A stretch of DNA of 64,000 nt from positions 1,860,001 to 1,924,000 of the forward strand of contig CP060220.1 of NCBI GenBank assembly GCA_023898385.1, written 5' to 3'. Below, one piece after another: positions 53,488 through 63,939 of this stretch (position 1 is its first letter; each line of letters opens with the position of its first letter). This DNA comes from Pseudobdellovibrionaceae bacterium (lineage in GTDB: Bacteria; Bdellovibrionota; Bdellovibrionia; Bdellovibrionales; UBA1609). The translations under genes and the position numbers were made by a program. A model generated the notes under the pieces. It worked only from the letters and a program-made list of their open reading frames with translations, searched no databases and had not been told where the DNA came from.

Positions 53488-53961
53488 CTACCAATTGTAG
53501 TGAGAGAAGGCCTTGTTGGCTTCTGCCATACGATGCACATCCTCTTTCTTTTTCACTGCATTTCCACGATTATTGTAAGCATCCAAAAGTTCATTGGCCA
53601 AACGCTGTGCCATTGTTTTCTCGCCGCGCTCTCGAGCATAGGCGGTCAACCAACGCATAGAAAGGGTAAGACGACGAGAGGGGCGAACGTCCACAGGCAC
53701 CTGATAAGTGGCTCCACCAACTCGACGAGATCTCACTTCAAGAGAGGGCTTACAGTTCTCTATGGCTTTTTTCACCACAGTTAGAGGCTCTTCACCAGAA
53801 ACCTTCGTCTTTAGTTCATCCATGGCAGAATATACTATTTTTTGGGCTACACTCTTTTTGCCTTCCCACATCACCTTGTTAATGAACTTGGCCAACGTTA
53901 AATCGTTGTAAATGGGGTCTGGGGATACTTCACGCTTATAATTACTACGTCTACGAGACAT
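53488..53961 (-). CDS. rpsG: 30S ribosomal protein S7
   Basis: 157 residues: MSRRRSNYKREVSPDPIYND, LTVVKKAIENCKPSLEVRSR and RVGGATYQVPVDVRPSRR are diagnostic. It nucleates assembly of the small-subunit head. It follows rpsL by 20 bp. Confidence 0.97.
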   Translation of the reverse strand: MSRRRSNYKREVSPDPIYNDLTLAKFINKVMWEGKKSVAQKIVYSAMDELKTKVSGEEPLTVVKKAIENCKPSLEVRSRRVGGATYQVPVDVRPSRRLTLSMRWLTAYARERGEKTMAQRLANELLDAYNNRGNAVKKKEDVHRMAEANKAFSHYNW

Positions 53962-53981
53962 GCTTTAATTACCTCTTTTAA

Positions 53982-54356
53982 TCACGACTTTGGTTTTTTC
54001 GTACCGTATTTTGACCGGCCACGCTTTCGATCATTCACGCCTTGAGTATCAAGTACGCCACGAACCACGTGATAACGAACACCTGGCAGATCCTTAACCC
54101 TTCCCCCACGAACCAATACCACACTGTGTTCCTGCAGGTTGTGGCCAATGCCAGGGATATAAGAGTTCACTTCAAATCCGTTAGAAAGACGAACCCGAGC
54201 CACTTTTCGAAGGGCCGAGTTAGGCTTTTTCGGGGTTGTCGTAAACACGCGAGTGCAAACACCGCGGCGCTGAGGGCAACTCGTCAAAGCCGGAGATTTT
54301 GACTTATCTTTTTGTAGTTTTCGCTCACGGCGAATCAGTTGATTAATAGTTGGCAT
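53982..54356 (-). CDS. rpsL: 30S ribosomal protein S12
   Basis: 124 residues, as in E. coli. TTTPKKPNSALRKVARVRL and RGGRVKDLPGVRYHVVRG keep the wild-type Lys in both classical streptomycin-resistance positions. It lies at the decoding centre. Confidence 0.97.
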   Translation of the reverse strand: MPTINQLIRRERKLQKDKSKSPALTSCPQRRGVCTRVFTTTPKKPNSALRKVARVRLSNGFEVNSYIPGIGHNLQEHSVVLVRGGRVKDLPGVRYHVVRGVLDTQGVNDRKRGRSKYGTKKPKS

Positions 54357-54387
54357 TCCATCCTCACTCTAAATTTTGCGCCCAATA

Positions 54388-54441
54388 GGGCCTGGAACCT
54401 ACTCTGTCCAGGCCCCTGACGTCAACCCTTTATGGGTTGAC
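54388..54441 (-). promoter_or_regulatory. Two hairpins in the rpoC-rpsL junction
   Basis: GTCAACCC (54421-54428)/GGGTTGAC (54434-54441) holds the rpoC stop codon in its loop. GGGCCTGGA (54388-54396)/TCCAGGCCC (54407-54415) follows with a 10-nt loop. No T-run follows, so an mRNA processing or stability site is more likely than a terminator. Confidence 0.55.
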
Positions 54442-57400
54442 CGTTGGGTTTTGTGTCGCCACTCCACCCATTCCAGGCAGGCTAACGCCCTTATCCCTGG
54501 TGGTTTCTTCCACTTGCACCTTCCAGCGCTTATAAGCAGGAGCTCCCGTACCAGCCGGAATTAAGCGACCCATGATAATGTTTTCCTTCAAGCCCAGTAA
54601 GTTGTCCGACTTGGATCGAATGGCTGCATCCGTGAGAACTTTAGTAGTCTCTTGGAAAGACGCCGCAGAAATCCAGCTATCGGTACTTAAGGACACTTTT
54701 GTGATACCCAGCAGGAGAGGCTCAGCCGTAGCCGGTTGCCCGCCTTCTTTCATTGCCTTTTCATTTTCTTCTTCAAACACATATTTCTCTATGTGTTCGC
54801 CAGAAATGAACAGCGTATCGCCTGGGTCCACGATTTCAACTTTACGCAACATCTGCCGAACGATCAGCTCAATGTGCTTATCGTTGATGCCCACACCTTG
54901 CAAACGATAGACTTCTTGAATTTCGTTTACAAGATAAGCCGAAAGCGCCTTGTCGCCCAACACCTTTAAGATGTCATGCGGGCTAATGGCTCCATCCATC
55001 AAAGGTTCACCAGCTTTAATGTATTCACCCTCACGAACGGCCACATGCTTCCCTTTAGGGATCAAGTATTCCTTTTGTTCGCCAATTTCGGGAGTCACAA
55101 TCACACGCTGTTTGCCTTTGACGTCTTGTCCGAAAGTCACATAACCATCGATCTCAGAGACAATGGCTGCTTCTTTGGGTTTTCGAGCTTCAAACAACTC
55201 AGCCACACGAGGAAGACCCCCGGTAATGTCGCGAGTTTTGGTTGTGGCTCGGTGAATTTTGGCAATCACGTCACCGGCATTCACTCTGTTTCCAGCTGCA
55301 GTCAACAACTGCGCACCTACTGGAATCACATATCGTGCTTCAATGTCACGATTAGGTAGCATGATACGCTCACCACTATCTGTGAGAATATACACAGTCG
55401 GTTTTGCATCAGCGCCCTTTGTGTCGGTAATCACTTTTGTCGAGAACCCTGTAACCACATCCACCTGCTCGGCCATGGTTACACCCTCTTCGATATTTTC
55501 GAAGTGAATCACACCACTTACGTCAGCAATGATGGGGTTGGCGTAAGGATCCCACTCGGCAATCGTGTCACCTTTGTTCACAGCTTCACCATCTTTGAAG
55601 TTCAGCACAGAACCATAAACCAACTTATAACGCTCTCTCTCACGACCACTTTCATCTTCAATACCCACTTCGCCGTTACGGCTAATGGCTACGAACTTGT
55701 CGTCACGATTCAAAACTGCGTTCACATTATAGAACCTTATCACTCCACCATGACGAGCTGTATGCACAGACTGTTCAACCGCACGAGACGCCGTTCCACC
55801 CAAGTGGAATGTTCTCATAGTCAGCTGAGTTCCAGGTTCTCCGATGGACTGGGCAGCAATAATGCCCACAGCCTCACCCAAATTCACAGTGGATCCACGA
55901 GCCAAGTCACGACCGTAGCACTTTACGCAAACACCACGACGAGTGCGACATGTTAAAGTTGAACGAATCATCACTTTCTCGATGCCAGCCTCATCTATGG
56001 CAACAACACGGTCTTCAGTGATTTCTTCATTGGCGGACACAATCACTTCGCTGGTGTAAGGATCAACAACATCCTCAAGAGCGACTCGACCAAGTATTCT
56101 CTCACCTAGGGGCTGAATAATTTCTCCGCCCTCAAGGAGTGGAGTTACTTCCATGCCATCGGTAGTGCCACAATCCACCTCACTAATGATCACATCTTGA
56201 GCCACGTCCACTAGACGTCGAGTGAGATATCCCGAGTTGGCTGTTTTTAATGCCGTATCAGCAAGACCTTTACGAGCTCCGTGTGTAGAAATGAAATATT
56301 GCAGAACTGTCAATCCCTCGCGGAAATTCGCGGTAATTGGCGTTTCAATAATTTCGCCTGACGGCTTGGCCATTAGGCCCCGCATACCGGCGAGCTGACG
56401 AATCTGGGCCGCAGAACCCCGCGCGCCAGAGTCGGCCATGATAAAGATCGAGTTGAAAGACGCGCTTTCCACTTCTTTACCGTCCACCTCGAAGGTTTGC
56501 TTTTCAATATTAGCCATCATTTCTTTAGCTACTTTATCTCCAGCTTGAGCCCAGATATCCACAACCTTGTTGTAGCGCTCACCGTCTGTGATCAACCCCT
56601 CATCATACTGACGATGGATTTCAAGCACTTGCTGCTCAGCCTCTTCGAGCATTTGCGACTTTCTCTCTGGGATCAGCAAGTCATCTAAACAAATAGAAAT
56701 ACCCGCTTTTGTGGAGTACTTAAATCCCAAGCGCATCAATTTATCAGCCAAAATCACCGTAGATTTGGCGCCAGCCAATCGGAATGACTTATCAATAAGG
56801 TTTGCCAGAGTCTTTTTAGTCATCACCTGGTTCACTACATCAAATGGCACTTCCGCAGGAACAATGTCACTTAAGATAGAACGGCCAACAGTAGTGTCTT
56901 GAAGTTTTCCGTTGATACGAACCTTACATGCCGCCTGAAGATCAATATGGCCGGCTTCATTGGCGTAAATCACTTCCTGAACACTGCCAAAAACTTTACC
57001 TGTGCCCTTCGCCCCCAAACGCGCCCGAGTCATCCAGTACACTCCAAGAACGATATCTTGAGTGGGGTTAATCACCGGTCGGCCGTTGGCTGGACTTAAG
57101 ATGTTATTTGTCGACATCATAAGCACTCGGGCCTCAACTTGTGCCTCAACCGATAACGGCACGTGAACGGCCATTTGGTCACCATCGAAATCGGCGTTGA
57201 ATGCCGTACACACTAATGGATGAAGCTGGATCGCCTTTCCTTCATGAAGCACAGGTTCAAAAGCTTGAATACCCAATCGATGGAGCGTCGGAGCTCGGTT
57301 TAACATAACCGGGTGCTCTTTCACCACATCAGAAAGAATATCCCAAACCTCAACCGTCGCCTGCTCTACCAATTTCTTGGCTTGTTTAATTGCAAAACCA

Positions 57401-58563
57401 CGATCACCTAATTTATTAAATACGAACGGCTTAAATAGCTCTAGAGCCATCTTCTTAGGCAAACCACATTGGTGAAGTTTCAACTCCGGGCCTACGACAA
57501 TTACAGATCGGCCAGAGTAGTCCACCCGTTTACCTAAAAGGTTTTGTCGGAAGCGCCCTTGCTTTCCTTTAAGCATATCGCTCAAAGATCTCAATGGACG
57601 CTTGTTGGGGCCGGTAAATGTCTTGCCTCGTCGACCGTTATCAAGAAGGGCATCCACCGCTTCTTGCAGCATCCGCTTTTCGTTTCGAATAATGATATCT
57701 GGTGCATTTAACTCGGCTAAACGACGAAGACGGTTATTTCGGTTAATCACCCGACGATACAAGTCGTTAAGGTCAGATGTGGCAAATCGCCCACCATCAA
57801 GCGGCACCAACGGCCGTAGATCTGGCGGAATGACCGGAAGTATCGGCAACATCATCCACTCAGGTTTATTCACAGACCCCTTAAAAGCCTCAACGACCTT
57901 TAAACGCTTGGATAATTTTTTGATTTGAGCATCAGATTTGGCCTCTTTTAAGTCCATTCGCAGCTTGCGAGATAAATACTCACAATCCACTTTGCGAAGA
58001 ATCTCAAGAACAGCTTCTCCGCCCATGCCGGCTTTAAAATTCGGACCGTATTCATTCAACGCGTTTTGGTAGGCTTCTTCAGAGAGTACTTGATACTCAT
58101 CGAGAGGCGTTTCCATTGGGTCAAGGACCACATAGCTCTCACAATATAGAACCTTCTCTACGTCCTTTAAGGTCATATCAAGAAGGTTACCAATACGACT
58201 TGGGAGAGACCGTAAAAACCAAATGTGGGCCACTGGAGTAGCTAGCTCAATATGCCCCATTCGCTCCCGGCGCACCTTAGATTGTGTGACTTCAACGCCA
58301 CATTTTTCACAGATAACACCGCGATATTTCATCCGCTTGTACTTACCGCAGAGACACTCATAGTCTTTAATTGGCCCAAAGATTTTGGCGCAAAAAAGAC
58401 CATCTCGCTCTGGCTTAAAGGTCCGATAGTTAATGGTCTCGGGTTTCTTCACCTCACCCATTGACCAATCTCGGATCATGTCTGGTGAGGCCAAAGAAAT
58501 TCGAACAGCATTAAATGATAATGGGTCTTTTGGCTTATCAAAAAAGTTTAATAGATCTTTCAA
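54430..58563 (-). CDS. rpoC: RNA polymerase beta' subunit
   Basis: 1377 residues. The N-terminal zinc site (CLCGKYKRMKYRGVICEKCG), the catalytic NADFDGDQMAVHVPLS with three metal-binding Asp, the bridge-helix/trigger-loop region (SDSGARGS-like ADSGARGSAAQIRQLAGMRG), and the second zinc site (TCRTRRGVCVKCYG) are intact. It forms the active-site clamp of RNA polymerase. It is 17 bp after rpoB. Confidence 0.98.
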   Translation of the reverse strand: MKDLLNFFDKPKDPLSFNAVRISLASPDMIRDWSMGEVKKPETINYRTFKPERDGLFCAKIFGPIKDYECLCGKYKRMKYRGVICEKCGVEVTQSKVRRERMGHIELATPVAHIWFLRSLPSRIGNLLDMTLKDVEKVLYCESYVVLDPMETPLDEYQVLSEEAYQNALNEYGPNFKAGMGGEAVLEILRKVDCEYLSRKLRMDLKEAKSDAQIKKLSKRLKVVEAFKGSVNKPEWMMLPILPVIPPDLRPLVPLDGGRFATSDLNDLYRRVINRNNRLRRLAELNAPDIIIRNEKRMLQEAVDALLDNGRRGKTFTGPNKRPLRSLSDMLKGKQGRFRQNLLGKRVDYSGRSVIVVGPELKLHQCGLPKKMALELFKPFVFNKLGDRGFAIKQAKKLVEQATVEVWDILSDVVKEHPVMLNRAPTLHRLGIQAFEPVLHEGKAIQLHPLVCTAFNADFDGDQMAVHVPLSVEAQVEARVLMMSTNNILSPANGRPVINPTQDIVLGVYWMTRARLGAKGTGKVFGSVQEVIYANEAGHIDLQAACKVRINGKLQDTTVGRSILSDIVPAEVPFDVVNQVMTKKTLANLIDKSFRLAGAKSTVILADKLMRLGFKYSTKAGISICLDDLLIPERKSQMLEEAEQQVLEIHRQYDEGLITDGERYNKVVDIWAQAGDKVAKEMMANIEKQTFEVDGKEVESASFNSIFIMADSGARGSAAQIRQLAGMRGLMAKPSGEIIETPITANFREGLTVLQYFISTHGARKGLADTALKTANSGYLTRRLVDVAQDVIISEVDCGTTDGMEVTPLLEGGEIIQPLGERILGRVALEDVVDPYTSEVIVSANEEITEDRVVAIDEAGIEKVMIRSTLTCRTRRGVCVKCYGRDLARGSTVNLGEAVGIIAAQSIGEPGTQLTMRTFHLGGTASRAVEQSVHTARHGGVIRFYNVNAVLNRDDKFVAISRNGEVGIEDESGRERERYKLVYGSVLNFKDGEAVNKGDTIAEWDPYANPIIADVSGVIHFENIEEGVTMAEQVDVVTGFSTKVITDTKGADAKPTVYILTDSGERIMLPNRDIEARYVIPVGAQLLTAAGNRVNAGDVIAKIHRATTKTRDITGGLPRVAELFEARKPKEAAIVSEIDGYVTFGQDVKGKQRVIVTPEIGEQKEYLIPKGKHVAVREGEYIKAGEPLMDGAISPHDILKVLGDKALSAYLVNEIQEVYRLQGVGINDKHIELIVRQMLRKVEIVDPGDTLFISGEHIEKYVFEEENEKAMKEGGQPATAEPLLLGITKVSLSTDSWISAASFQETTKVLTDAAIRSKSDNLLGLKENIIMGRLIPAGTGAPAYKRWKVQVEETTRDKGVSLPGMGGVATQNPTVNP

Positions 58564-58580
58564 GGCTTATACCCCTTTTT

Positions 58581-61500
58581 TTACTGTTCCATGGGAGCTG
58601 ATTCACCAACATTGCTCTCGGGCTTCGCCGGCTCTGTTAATATATCAGACTCCATAAGTTCAACATTGAGTGCCAAACTCTGAAGCTCTTTAATCAATAC
58701 ATTAAAGGATTCAGGTAGGCCTGGCTCTAGCACATTCTCACCCTTCACGATGCTCTCATACATCCGAGTCCGACCAGCAACGTCATCCGACTTCACTGTT
58801 AAAAACTCTTGTAGTGCATAAGCGGCACCATAGGCTTCAATGGCCCAGACTTCCATTTCTCCAAGTCGCTGACCACCAAACTGTGCTTTACCACCCAGTG
58901 GTTGTTGAGAAACCAACGAGTAAGGCCCAATGGATCGAGCGTGGATTTTTTCCTCCACCAAATGGTGAAGCTTCAACATATACATGATTCCAACAGTAAC
59001 AGGGTTTTCAAAAGGCTCCCCGGTACGACCATCAAACAGAATAGTTTGGCCTGTCGTTGGCAATTCAGCTTTTGCCAATAGGTCCTTAACGTCTGATTCG
59101 AGGGCTCCGTCAAAAACAGGTGTCGCCACATGCACACCGTTTTTCACGTACTCTAGCATCTTTTTGATAGAGTCACTGTCTGCCGACTTGATCCGATCTT
59201 GTGTTTCGCTTTCAGGATAGATGTCTAGCAGCTGCTTTCTCGCCTCTTCCAAGTTAAATTTATCAAGGAAACGCTCAAGCTGTTTACCCAATCCATGCGC
59301 GGCCCACCCGAGGTGAATCTCTAGAACCTGACCAATATTCATCCGCGAAGGAACGCCCAGCGGATTGAGAACCATGTCTACAGGTGTCCCATCTGCTGTG
59401 TAAGGCATGTCTTCCACAGGTAATACTCGCGAAATAACACCCTTGTTACCATGGCGGCCGGCAAACTTATCGCCCACCTGCAGCTTTCGCTTAATGGCGA
59501 CATAAACTTTCACCATCTTAATCACGCCAGGAGGGAGATCGTCACCTTTAGTGAGTCGATCCAACTTCTCGTCGAAAACCATTTTCACGGCATCAAGTTG
59601 GTTCCTCGCTGAATCAATGATTCTCGCGTTTTGGTACTCAAGATCTGGATCCAACGGGATATAACTCAAAAGCTCAAACGGTATTGTCTCTAAATCCTCA
59701 GAAGTGATTTCTTGATTTTTTTCAAGAAGCTTTTCTGATCCATCTTCGTTTAACAAAACACCAGAAGTCACTTTGCCGACCAACAGCTCTTTGAGTTTGT
59801 CTAAGGCATTGTTTCGAATAACGTTTTGCTCAACCGACATGTCTTTTTGAATTTTTGCCCGCTTCTCTTTGATGATACTTTGTAATCGTTCATCACGGCC
59901 TGCGCCCTCACGACTGTATACCTGGGCATCAATCACTGTTCCGAAGACCCCTGAGGGAACTCGCAATGAAGTATCACGAACATCACCGGCCTTTTCACCA
60001 AAGATCGCTCGCAAAAGCTTTTCTTCAGGCGAGAGGGCGGTTTCACCTTTAGGTGTTACTTTACCTACTAAAATGTCACCAGGTGCCACTTCTGCGCCGA
60101 TTCGAATAATACCACTACTGTCGAGATCCTTCAGAGCTTCTTCACCCAAGTTAGCAATATCCCGAGTGATCTCTTCTTTACCCAACTTGGTATCGCGTGC
60201 CACACACTCAAACTCTTCAACATGGACAGAAGTGTACACGTCCTCGCGAATCAGACGTTCAGAAATGAGAATCGAATCCTCAAAGTTGTAACCCATCCAC
60301 GGCGTAAACGCGACCATCACGTTTTGGCCCAATGCCAACTCACCCAACTCAGTGGATGGTCCGTCGGCAATAATATCTCCGCGCTGAACCGAATCACCTT
60401 GTCGAACGGCTGGCCGCTGGTTAAAGCAGGTGTTCTGATTGGTTCGCTGATACTTAGTTAAATTGTAAATATCAACGTTGGCACCCAATGATCCCGACTT
60501 ACCATACCGTCGGACCACAATCCGCTCGGCATCTACCTCTTCCACGATTCCTTCGTTTTTGCATACGATGCTGGTTCCGGAGTCTCGAGCTACCAATCGC
60601 TCCACACCCGTACCTACAAGGGGGGCGCGTGATTTTAACAAGGGCACCGCTTGCCGTTGCATGTTTGATCCCATAAGAGCCCGGTTCGCATCGTCATGCT
60701 CTAAAAAGGGGATCAAAGATGCCGCAATGGACACAAGTTGCGACGGAGATACGTCCATGAGGCTTACTTTGCCGCTATCCACCGCTTCGTATTCACCATT
60801 CACCCGAACAGTTACGTTTTCTTCAGTTAATTTATTGTTTTCAACACCTTTACCCGCTTGAGCGATAAAGTGACCCTGTTCCTCAAGAGCCGAAAGATAT
60901 TTAATATCCTGAGCGACCTTGCCCTCATCAACTGATCGATAAGGAGTTTCGATGAATCCATATTGGTTAATGCGAGCATACGTCGCTAGCGACGCGATCA
61001 AACCAATGTTTGGACCTTCTGGAGTCTCAATGGGACAAATTCGACCATAATGTGTCGGATGCACGTCTCGCACCTCAAACCCTGCGCGATCACGAGTCAA
61101 ACCACCTGGACCCAAGGCCGAAAGTCTCCGCTTATGAGTGATCTCAGACAACGGATTAGTTTGATCCATAAATTGTGAAAGCTGGCTTGAGCCAAAAAAC
61201 TCTTTAACCACCGCATTGACTGGCTTTGCATTGACCAAATCGTGGGGCATCATGGTTTCAACGTCTTGTAGACTCATGCGCTCGCGGATAGCCCGCTCCA
61301 TGCGCACTAAACCAATTCGATATTGGTTTTCAAGTAGCTCGCCCACGGAACGAACACGCCTGTTCCCCAAATGATCGATATCGTCTGTTTGACCCTGTCC
61401 ATTTTTAAGATCGATGAGGGTTTTTACAACATTTAGAATGTCCCCCTTAGTCAATGTTCGATGAGAAACAGGGACTTCTTCAAATGATGTATTAAAGCGA

Positions 61501-62750
61501 TGATTTATCTTTAATCGGCCCACTTCACTTAAATCATAAGTTTCGGGGTCAAAAAACAATCTGTCAAAAAAGCTCTTAGCAGCCTCTTCTGTGGGCGGTT
61601 CACCCGGACGCAAACGCTTATAAATTTCAATTAATGACTCTTCCTCAGTAATCACTTTATCTACGAGTAGAGTGTTTCTCAAATACGGCCCCACCGCTAA
61701 CCCATCAAAGAAAATTAAATCAAATTCAGTGATGCCTGTAGCAATGGCTTGATCGAAAATCTCAGGGCTCATCTCTGAGTTGGTATCAGCGATGATCTCA
61801 CCCGTGTTCTCGTCAATAAGAGGATTGGCCAAAACCTTACCGTTAAGGTCTTCTTTTGCCATCTCCACTTCTTTAATCTCAGCGGCCTTTACCTTGTTCA
61901 CAGCCGCTCGAGTGATACGTCGACCCGCTTTTACCAAGACGTCGCCTGTTGCTGGATCAATTATATCCACTAACGCCCGCTGGCCTGACATTTTATCAAT
62001 ATCTAGAGCTCGCAAAATCTTGCCGTCTTCAAATCTAACTCGATCTAAGTGGTAGAAATGATTCAGCAAAAATTCTGTAGAATAGCCTAAAGCTTTCAAC
62101 AGTATGGTCACCGGGAACTTACGCCGACGATCAATACGAGCATAAATCAAATCTTTTTGATCAAATTCAAAATCTAACCAAGACCCGCGATAGGGTATCA
62201 CGCGGGCTGTATAGATGAACTTACCGCTAGTGGTGTTTTTGCCTCTATCGTGATCGAAGAATACACCAGGTGACCGGTGCAACTGGCTCACCACCACTCG
62301 CTCTGTTCCGTTAACGATAAAGGAGCCATTATTGGTCATCAAAGGAATCTCACCCAAATAGACCTCTTGCTCTTTCACATCACGAATACTTCGCGCTTCT
62401 GTCTCTTCGTCTACATCGAAGACAATCAGTCGCAAAGTGACTTTAATTGGAGCGGCAAAAGTCATTCCTCTCTGCCGGCACTCATCCACGTCATATTTGG
62501 GTGGCTCCAACTGATAGCTGACAAACTCAAGACTGGAGGTGTTGTTAAAGTCACTTATTGGAAAAACGGACTTAAAAACACCATTTAGTCCCTCTTCTCC
62601 CCGACGATCCGGATCTACATCCTTCTGCAAAAAAGCTTCATAAGATTTTTTCTGCAATTCAATCAGGTTAGGTATATCAGTGTAAGCCTTCGTACGTGCG
62701 TAATTACGTCTTAACCGTAAATTTGAGGCGGTGACAGGAGTATTGCCCAT
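58581..62750 (-). CDS. rpoB: RNA polymerase beta subunit
   Basis: 1389 residues, slightly longer than in E. coli. The rifampicin region SSQLSQFMDQTNPLSEITHK has the sensitive-type residues. The end (GGKAQFGGQRLGEMEVWAIE) is typical and is followed by an acidic tail (SDILTEPAKPESNVGESAPM). Start ATG 62750 follows AAGGAGAAGG. Confidence 0.98.
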   Translation of the reverse strand: MGNTPVTASNLRLRRNYARTKAYTDIPNLIELQKKSYEAFLQKDVDPDRRGEEGLNGVFKSVFPISDFNNTSSLEFVSYQLEPPKYDVDECRQRGMTFAAPIKVTLRLIVFDVDEETEARSIRDVKEQEVYLGEIPLMTNNGSFIVNGTERVVVSQLHRSPGVFFDHDRGKNTTSGKFIYTARVIPYRGSWLDFEFDQKDLIYARIDRRRKFPVTILLKALGYSTEFLLNHFYHLDRVRFEDGKILRALDIDKMSGQRALVDIIDPATGDVLVKAGRRITRAAVNKVKAAEIKEVEMAKEDLNGKVLANPLIDENTGEIIADTNSEMSPEIFDQAIATGITEFDLIFFDGLAVGPYLRNTLLVDKVITEEESLIEIYKRLRPGEPPTEEAAKSFFDRLFFDPETYDLSEVGRLKINHRFNTSFEEVPVSHRTLTKGDILNVVKTLIDLKNGQGQTDDIDHLGNRRVRSVGELLENQYRIGLVRMERAIRERMSLQDVETMMPHDLVNAKPVNAVVKEFFGSSQLSQFMDQTNPLSEITHKRRLSALGPGGLTRDRAGFEVRDVHPTHYGRICPIETPEGPNIGLIASLATYARINQYGFIETPYRSVDEGKVAQDIKYLSALEEQGHFIAQAGKGVENNKLTEENVTVRVNGEYEAVDSGKVSLMDVSPSQLVSIAASLIPFLEHDDANRALMGSNMQRQAVPLLKSRAPLVGTGVERLVARDSGTSIVCKNEGIVEEVDAERIVVRRYGKSGSLGANVDIYNLTKYQRTNQNTCFNQRPAVRQGDSVQRGDIIADGPSTELGELALGQNVMVAFTPWMGYNFEDSILISERLIREDVYTSVHVEEFECVARDTKLGKEEITRDIANLGEEALKDLDSSGIIRIGAEVAPGDILVGKVTPKGETALSPEEKLLRAIFGEKAGDVRDTSLRVPSGVFGTVIDAQVYSREGAGRDERLQSIIKEKRAKIQKDMSVEQNVIRNNALDKLKELLVGKVTSGVLLNEDGSEKLLEKNQEITSEDLETIPFELLSYIPLDPDLEYQNARIIDSARNQLDAVKMVFDEKLDRLTKGDDLPPGVIKMVKVYVAIKRKLQVGDKFAGRHGNKGVISRVLPVEDMPYTADGTPVDMVLNPLGVPSRMNIGQVLEIHLGWAAHGLGKQLERFLDKFNLEEARKQLLDIYPESETQDRIKSADSDSIKKMLEYVKNGVHVATPVFDGALESDVKDLLAKAELPTTGQTILFDGRTGEPFENPVTVGIMYMLKLHHLVEEKIHARSIGPYSLVSQQPLGGKAQFGGQRLGEMEVWAIEAYGAAYALQEFLTVKSDDVAGRTRMYESIVKGENVLEPGLPESFNVLIKELQSLALNVELMESDILTEPAKPESNVGESAPMEQ

Positions 62751-62782
62751 GCCTTCTCCTTATATATCTAAAAACATTGAAA

Positions 62783-62807
62783 GCGAAGGCCCCACATAGG
62801 CCTTCGC
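62783..62807 (-). promoter_or_regulatory. rplL-rpoB intercistronic hairpin (attenuator-like)
   Basis: GCGAAGGCC (62783-62791) and GGCCTTCGC (62799-62807) pair perfectly around 7 nt. On the minus strand TTTCAATGTTTTT follows. Partial terminators at this junction are known in E. coli and adjust L12 over polymerase synthesis; the same role is inferred. Confidence 0.65.
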
Positions 62808-62834
62808 CATACTAAGAAGTCGATTAATTCGAAA

Positions 62835-63212
62835 TTATTTAATTTCGATAGTAGCCCCAGCCTTAGTAAGAGCTTCTTTAAGCTTTTCAGCTTCATCCTT
62901 AGGCACGCCCTCTTTAATGGGCTTTGGAGCACCTTCAACAAGATCCTTTGCTTCTTTCAAGCCCAATCCAGTGATAGCGCGCACTTCTTTAATCACGTTG
63001 ATTTTGCTAGCTCCAGCGCTTGCCAAGATCACGTCGAACTCGGTCTTCTCTTCAGCAGGAGCACCACCGGCACCAGGCATAGCGGCAATCGCAGCTACCG
63101 GAGCTGCTGCAGATACGCCCCACTTCTCTTCAAGTTCGCTGATCATTTCAGCCAACTCAATAACGGGCATGTTTGACAAGAAATCGATTACTTCTTCTTT
63201 ATTTAAAGCCAT
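62835..63212 (-). CDS. rplL: 50S ribosomal protein L7/L12
   Basis: 125 residues from ATG 63212 (GGAGG upstream; the frame opens at 63224). N-terminal dimerisation helix (LSNMPVIELAEMISELEEKW), Ala/Gly/Pro hinge (~40-58), and the C-terminal domain KINVIKEVRAITGLGLKEAK that recruits translation GTPases such as EF-G. Confidence 0.97.
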   Translation of the reverse strand: MALNKEEVIDFLSNMPVIELAEMISELEEKWGVSAAAPVAAIAAMPGAGGAPAEEKTEFDVILASAGASKINVIKEVRAITGLGLKEAKDLVEGAPKPIKEGVPKDEAEKLKEALTKAGATIEIK

Positions 63213-63257
63213 TTTTTCCTCCAAAAAACTTTCAAAAAATTTAGTTAGTTAAAATAA

Positions 63258-63779
63258 TTATTTTGTTTCTTTGTACGCATTCAACACTCGAACGAATCCA
63301 CCAGGCACAGCGCTGAAAGTACCCAATAGTTTGCTCATAGGCGCTTGCAACGTACCCAATAGTTTTGCTCGCAACTCTTCTTTCGACGGCAAAGTAGCCA
63401 AGTACTTGATTCTATTTTCATCAAGCGCTTTTCCTTCCATCACGCCGGTTTTTAAAACTAGCTCTTCTACATCCTTTGCGAAATCCGTAAGGGCCTTTGC
63501 CGGCGCACTGGCATCACCATATGCAAAAATAACGGCATTTGTACCCACGAACTGTGAAGACAAGGCTTCATCAATGGATGGATGTTCTTTAACAGCTAAT
63601 CTAGCCAACGTGTTTCGGACGACTTTCATTTCTGCCTCAAGTCCTCCAAGAGTTTTACGAAGTGTGGTCACTTCCTCCACATTCATTCCCTTGAAGTCTA
63701 CCAAAAAGGCAGCCTTTGCCCGACCAAAACGGTCTGCGAGCGCGGCGACTGTTTCTGCTTTTTGCGCTCTAGTAATCAT
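63258..63779 (-). CDS. rplJ: 50S ribosomal protein L10
   Basis: 173 residues. The rRNA-binding N-domain (RAKAAFLVDFKGMNVEEVTT) and the C-terminal helix that holds L12 dimers are present. ATG 63779 follows GAAGGAGGTG. The structured leader at 63800-63925 probably lets L10(L12) complexes repress translation. Confidence 0.97.
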   Translation of the reverse strand: MITRAQKAETVAALADRFGRAKAAFLVDFKGMNVEEVTTLRKTLGGLEAEMKVVRNTLARLAVKEHPSIDEALSSQFVGTNAVIFAYGDASAPAKALTDFAKDVEELVLKTGVMEGKALDENRIKYLATLPSKEELRAKLLGTLQAPMSKLLGTFSAVPGGFVRVLNAYKETK

Positions 63780-63799
63780 ACTGGTTTACACCTCCTTCA

Positions 63800-63925
63800 T
63801 TTTCTTTCGCTACCAGACTTATACAGGAGGTCACTTTCGCTCTCTCACCTGTCTCGGCGGGCCCAGAACTCTGATTTAAGCCTTAAAAAAGGCGCCTGCT
63901 ATCTCTGACTGCGAATCATTCAATT
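63800..63925 (-). promoter_or_regulatory. Ribosomal protein L10 leader
   Basis: Upstream of rplJ the minus strand contains GCCGAGACAGGTGAGAG, CGAAAGTGACCTCCTGTAT and, further upstream, GCAGGCGCC followed by a T-run, the order seen in L10 leader RNAs where the ACAGGTG and CCTCCTGT parts pair. In known cases L10(L12) binds this leader to control rplJL. Limits are approximate. Confidence 0.6.
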
Positions 63926-63939
63926 TTTAAAAACTCAAC

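Noticed and set aside
55504..55956. 150-residue plus-strand frame opposite rpoC
   Set aside because: It mirrors conserved beta' sequence; its low-complexity His/Thr/Ser composition is typical of an antisense shadow.
63271..63879. 202-residue open frame on the plus strand opposite rplJ
   Set aside because: It is antisense to a certain L10 gene, has a Ser/Phe/Ala-rich shadow composition and no ribosome binding site.
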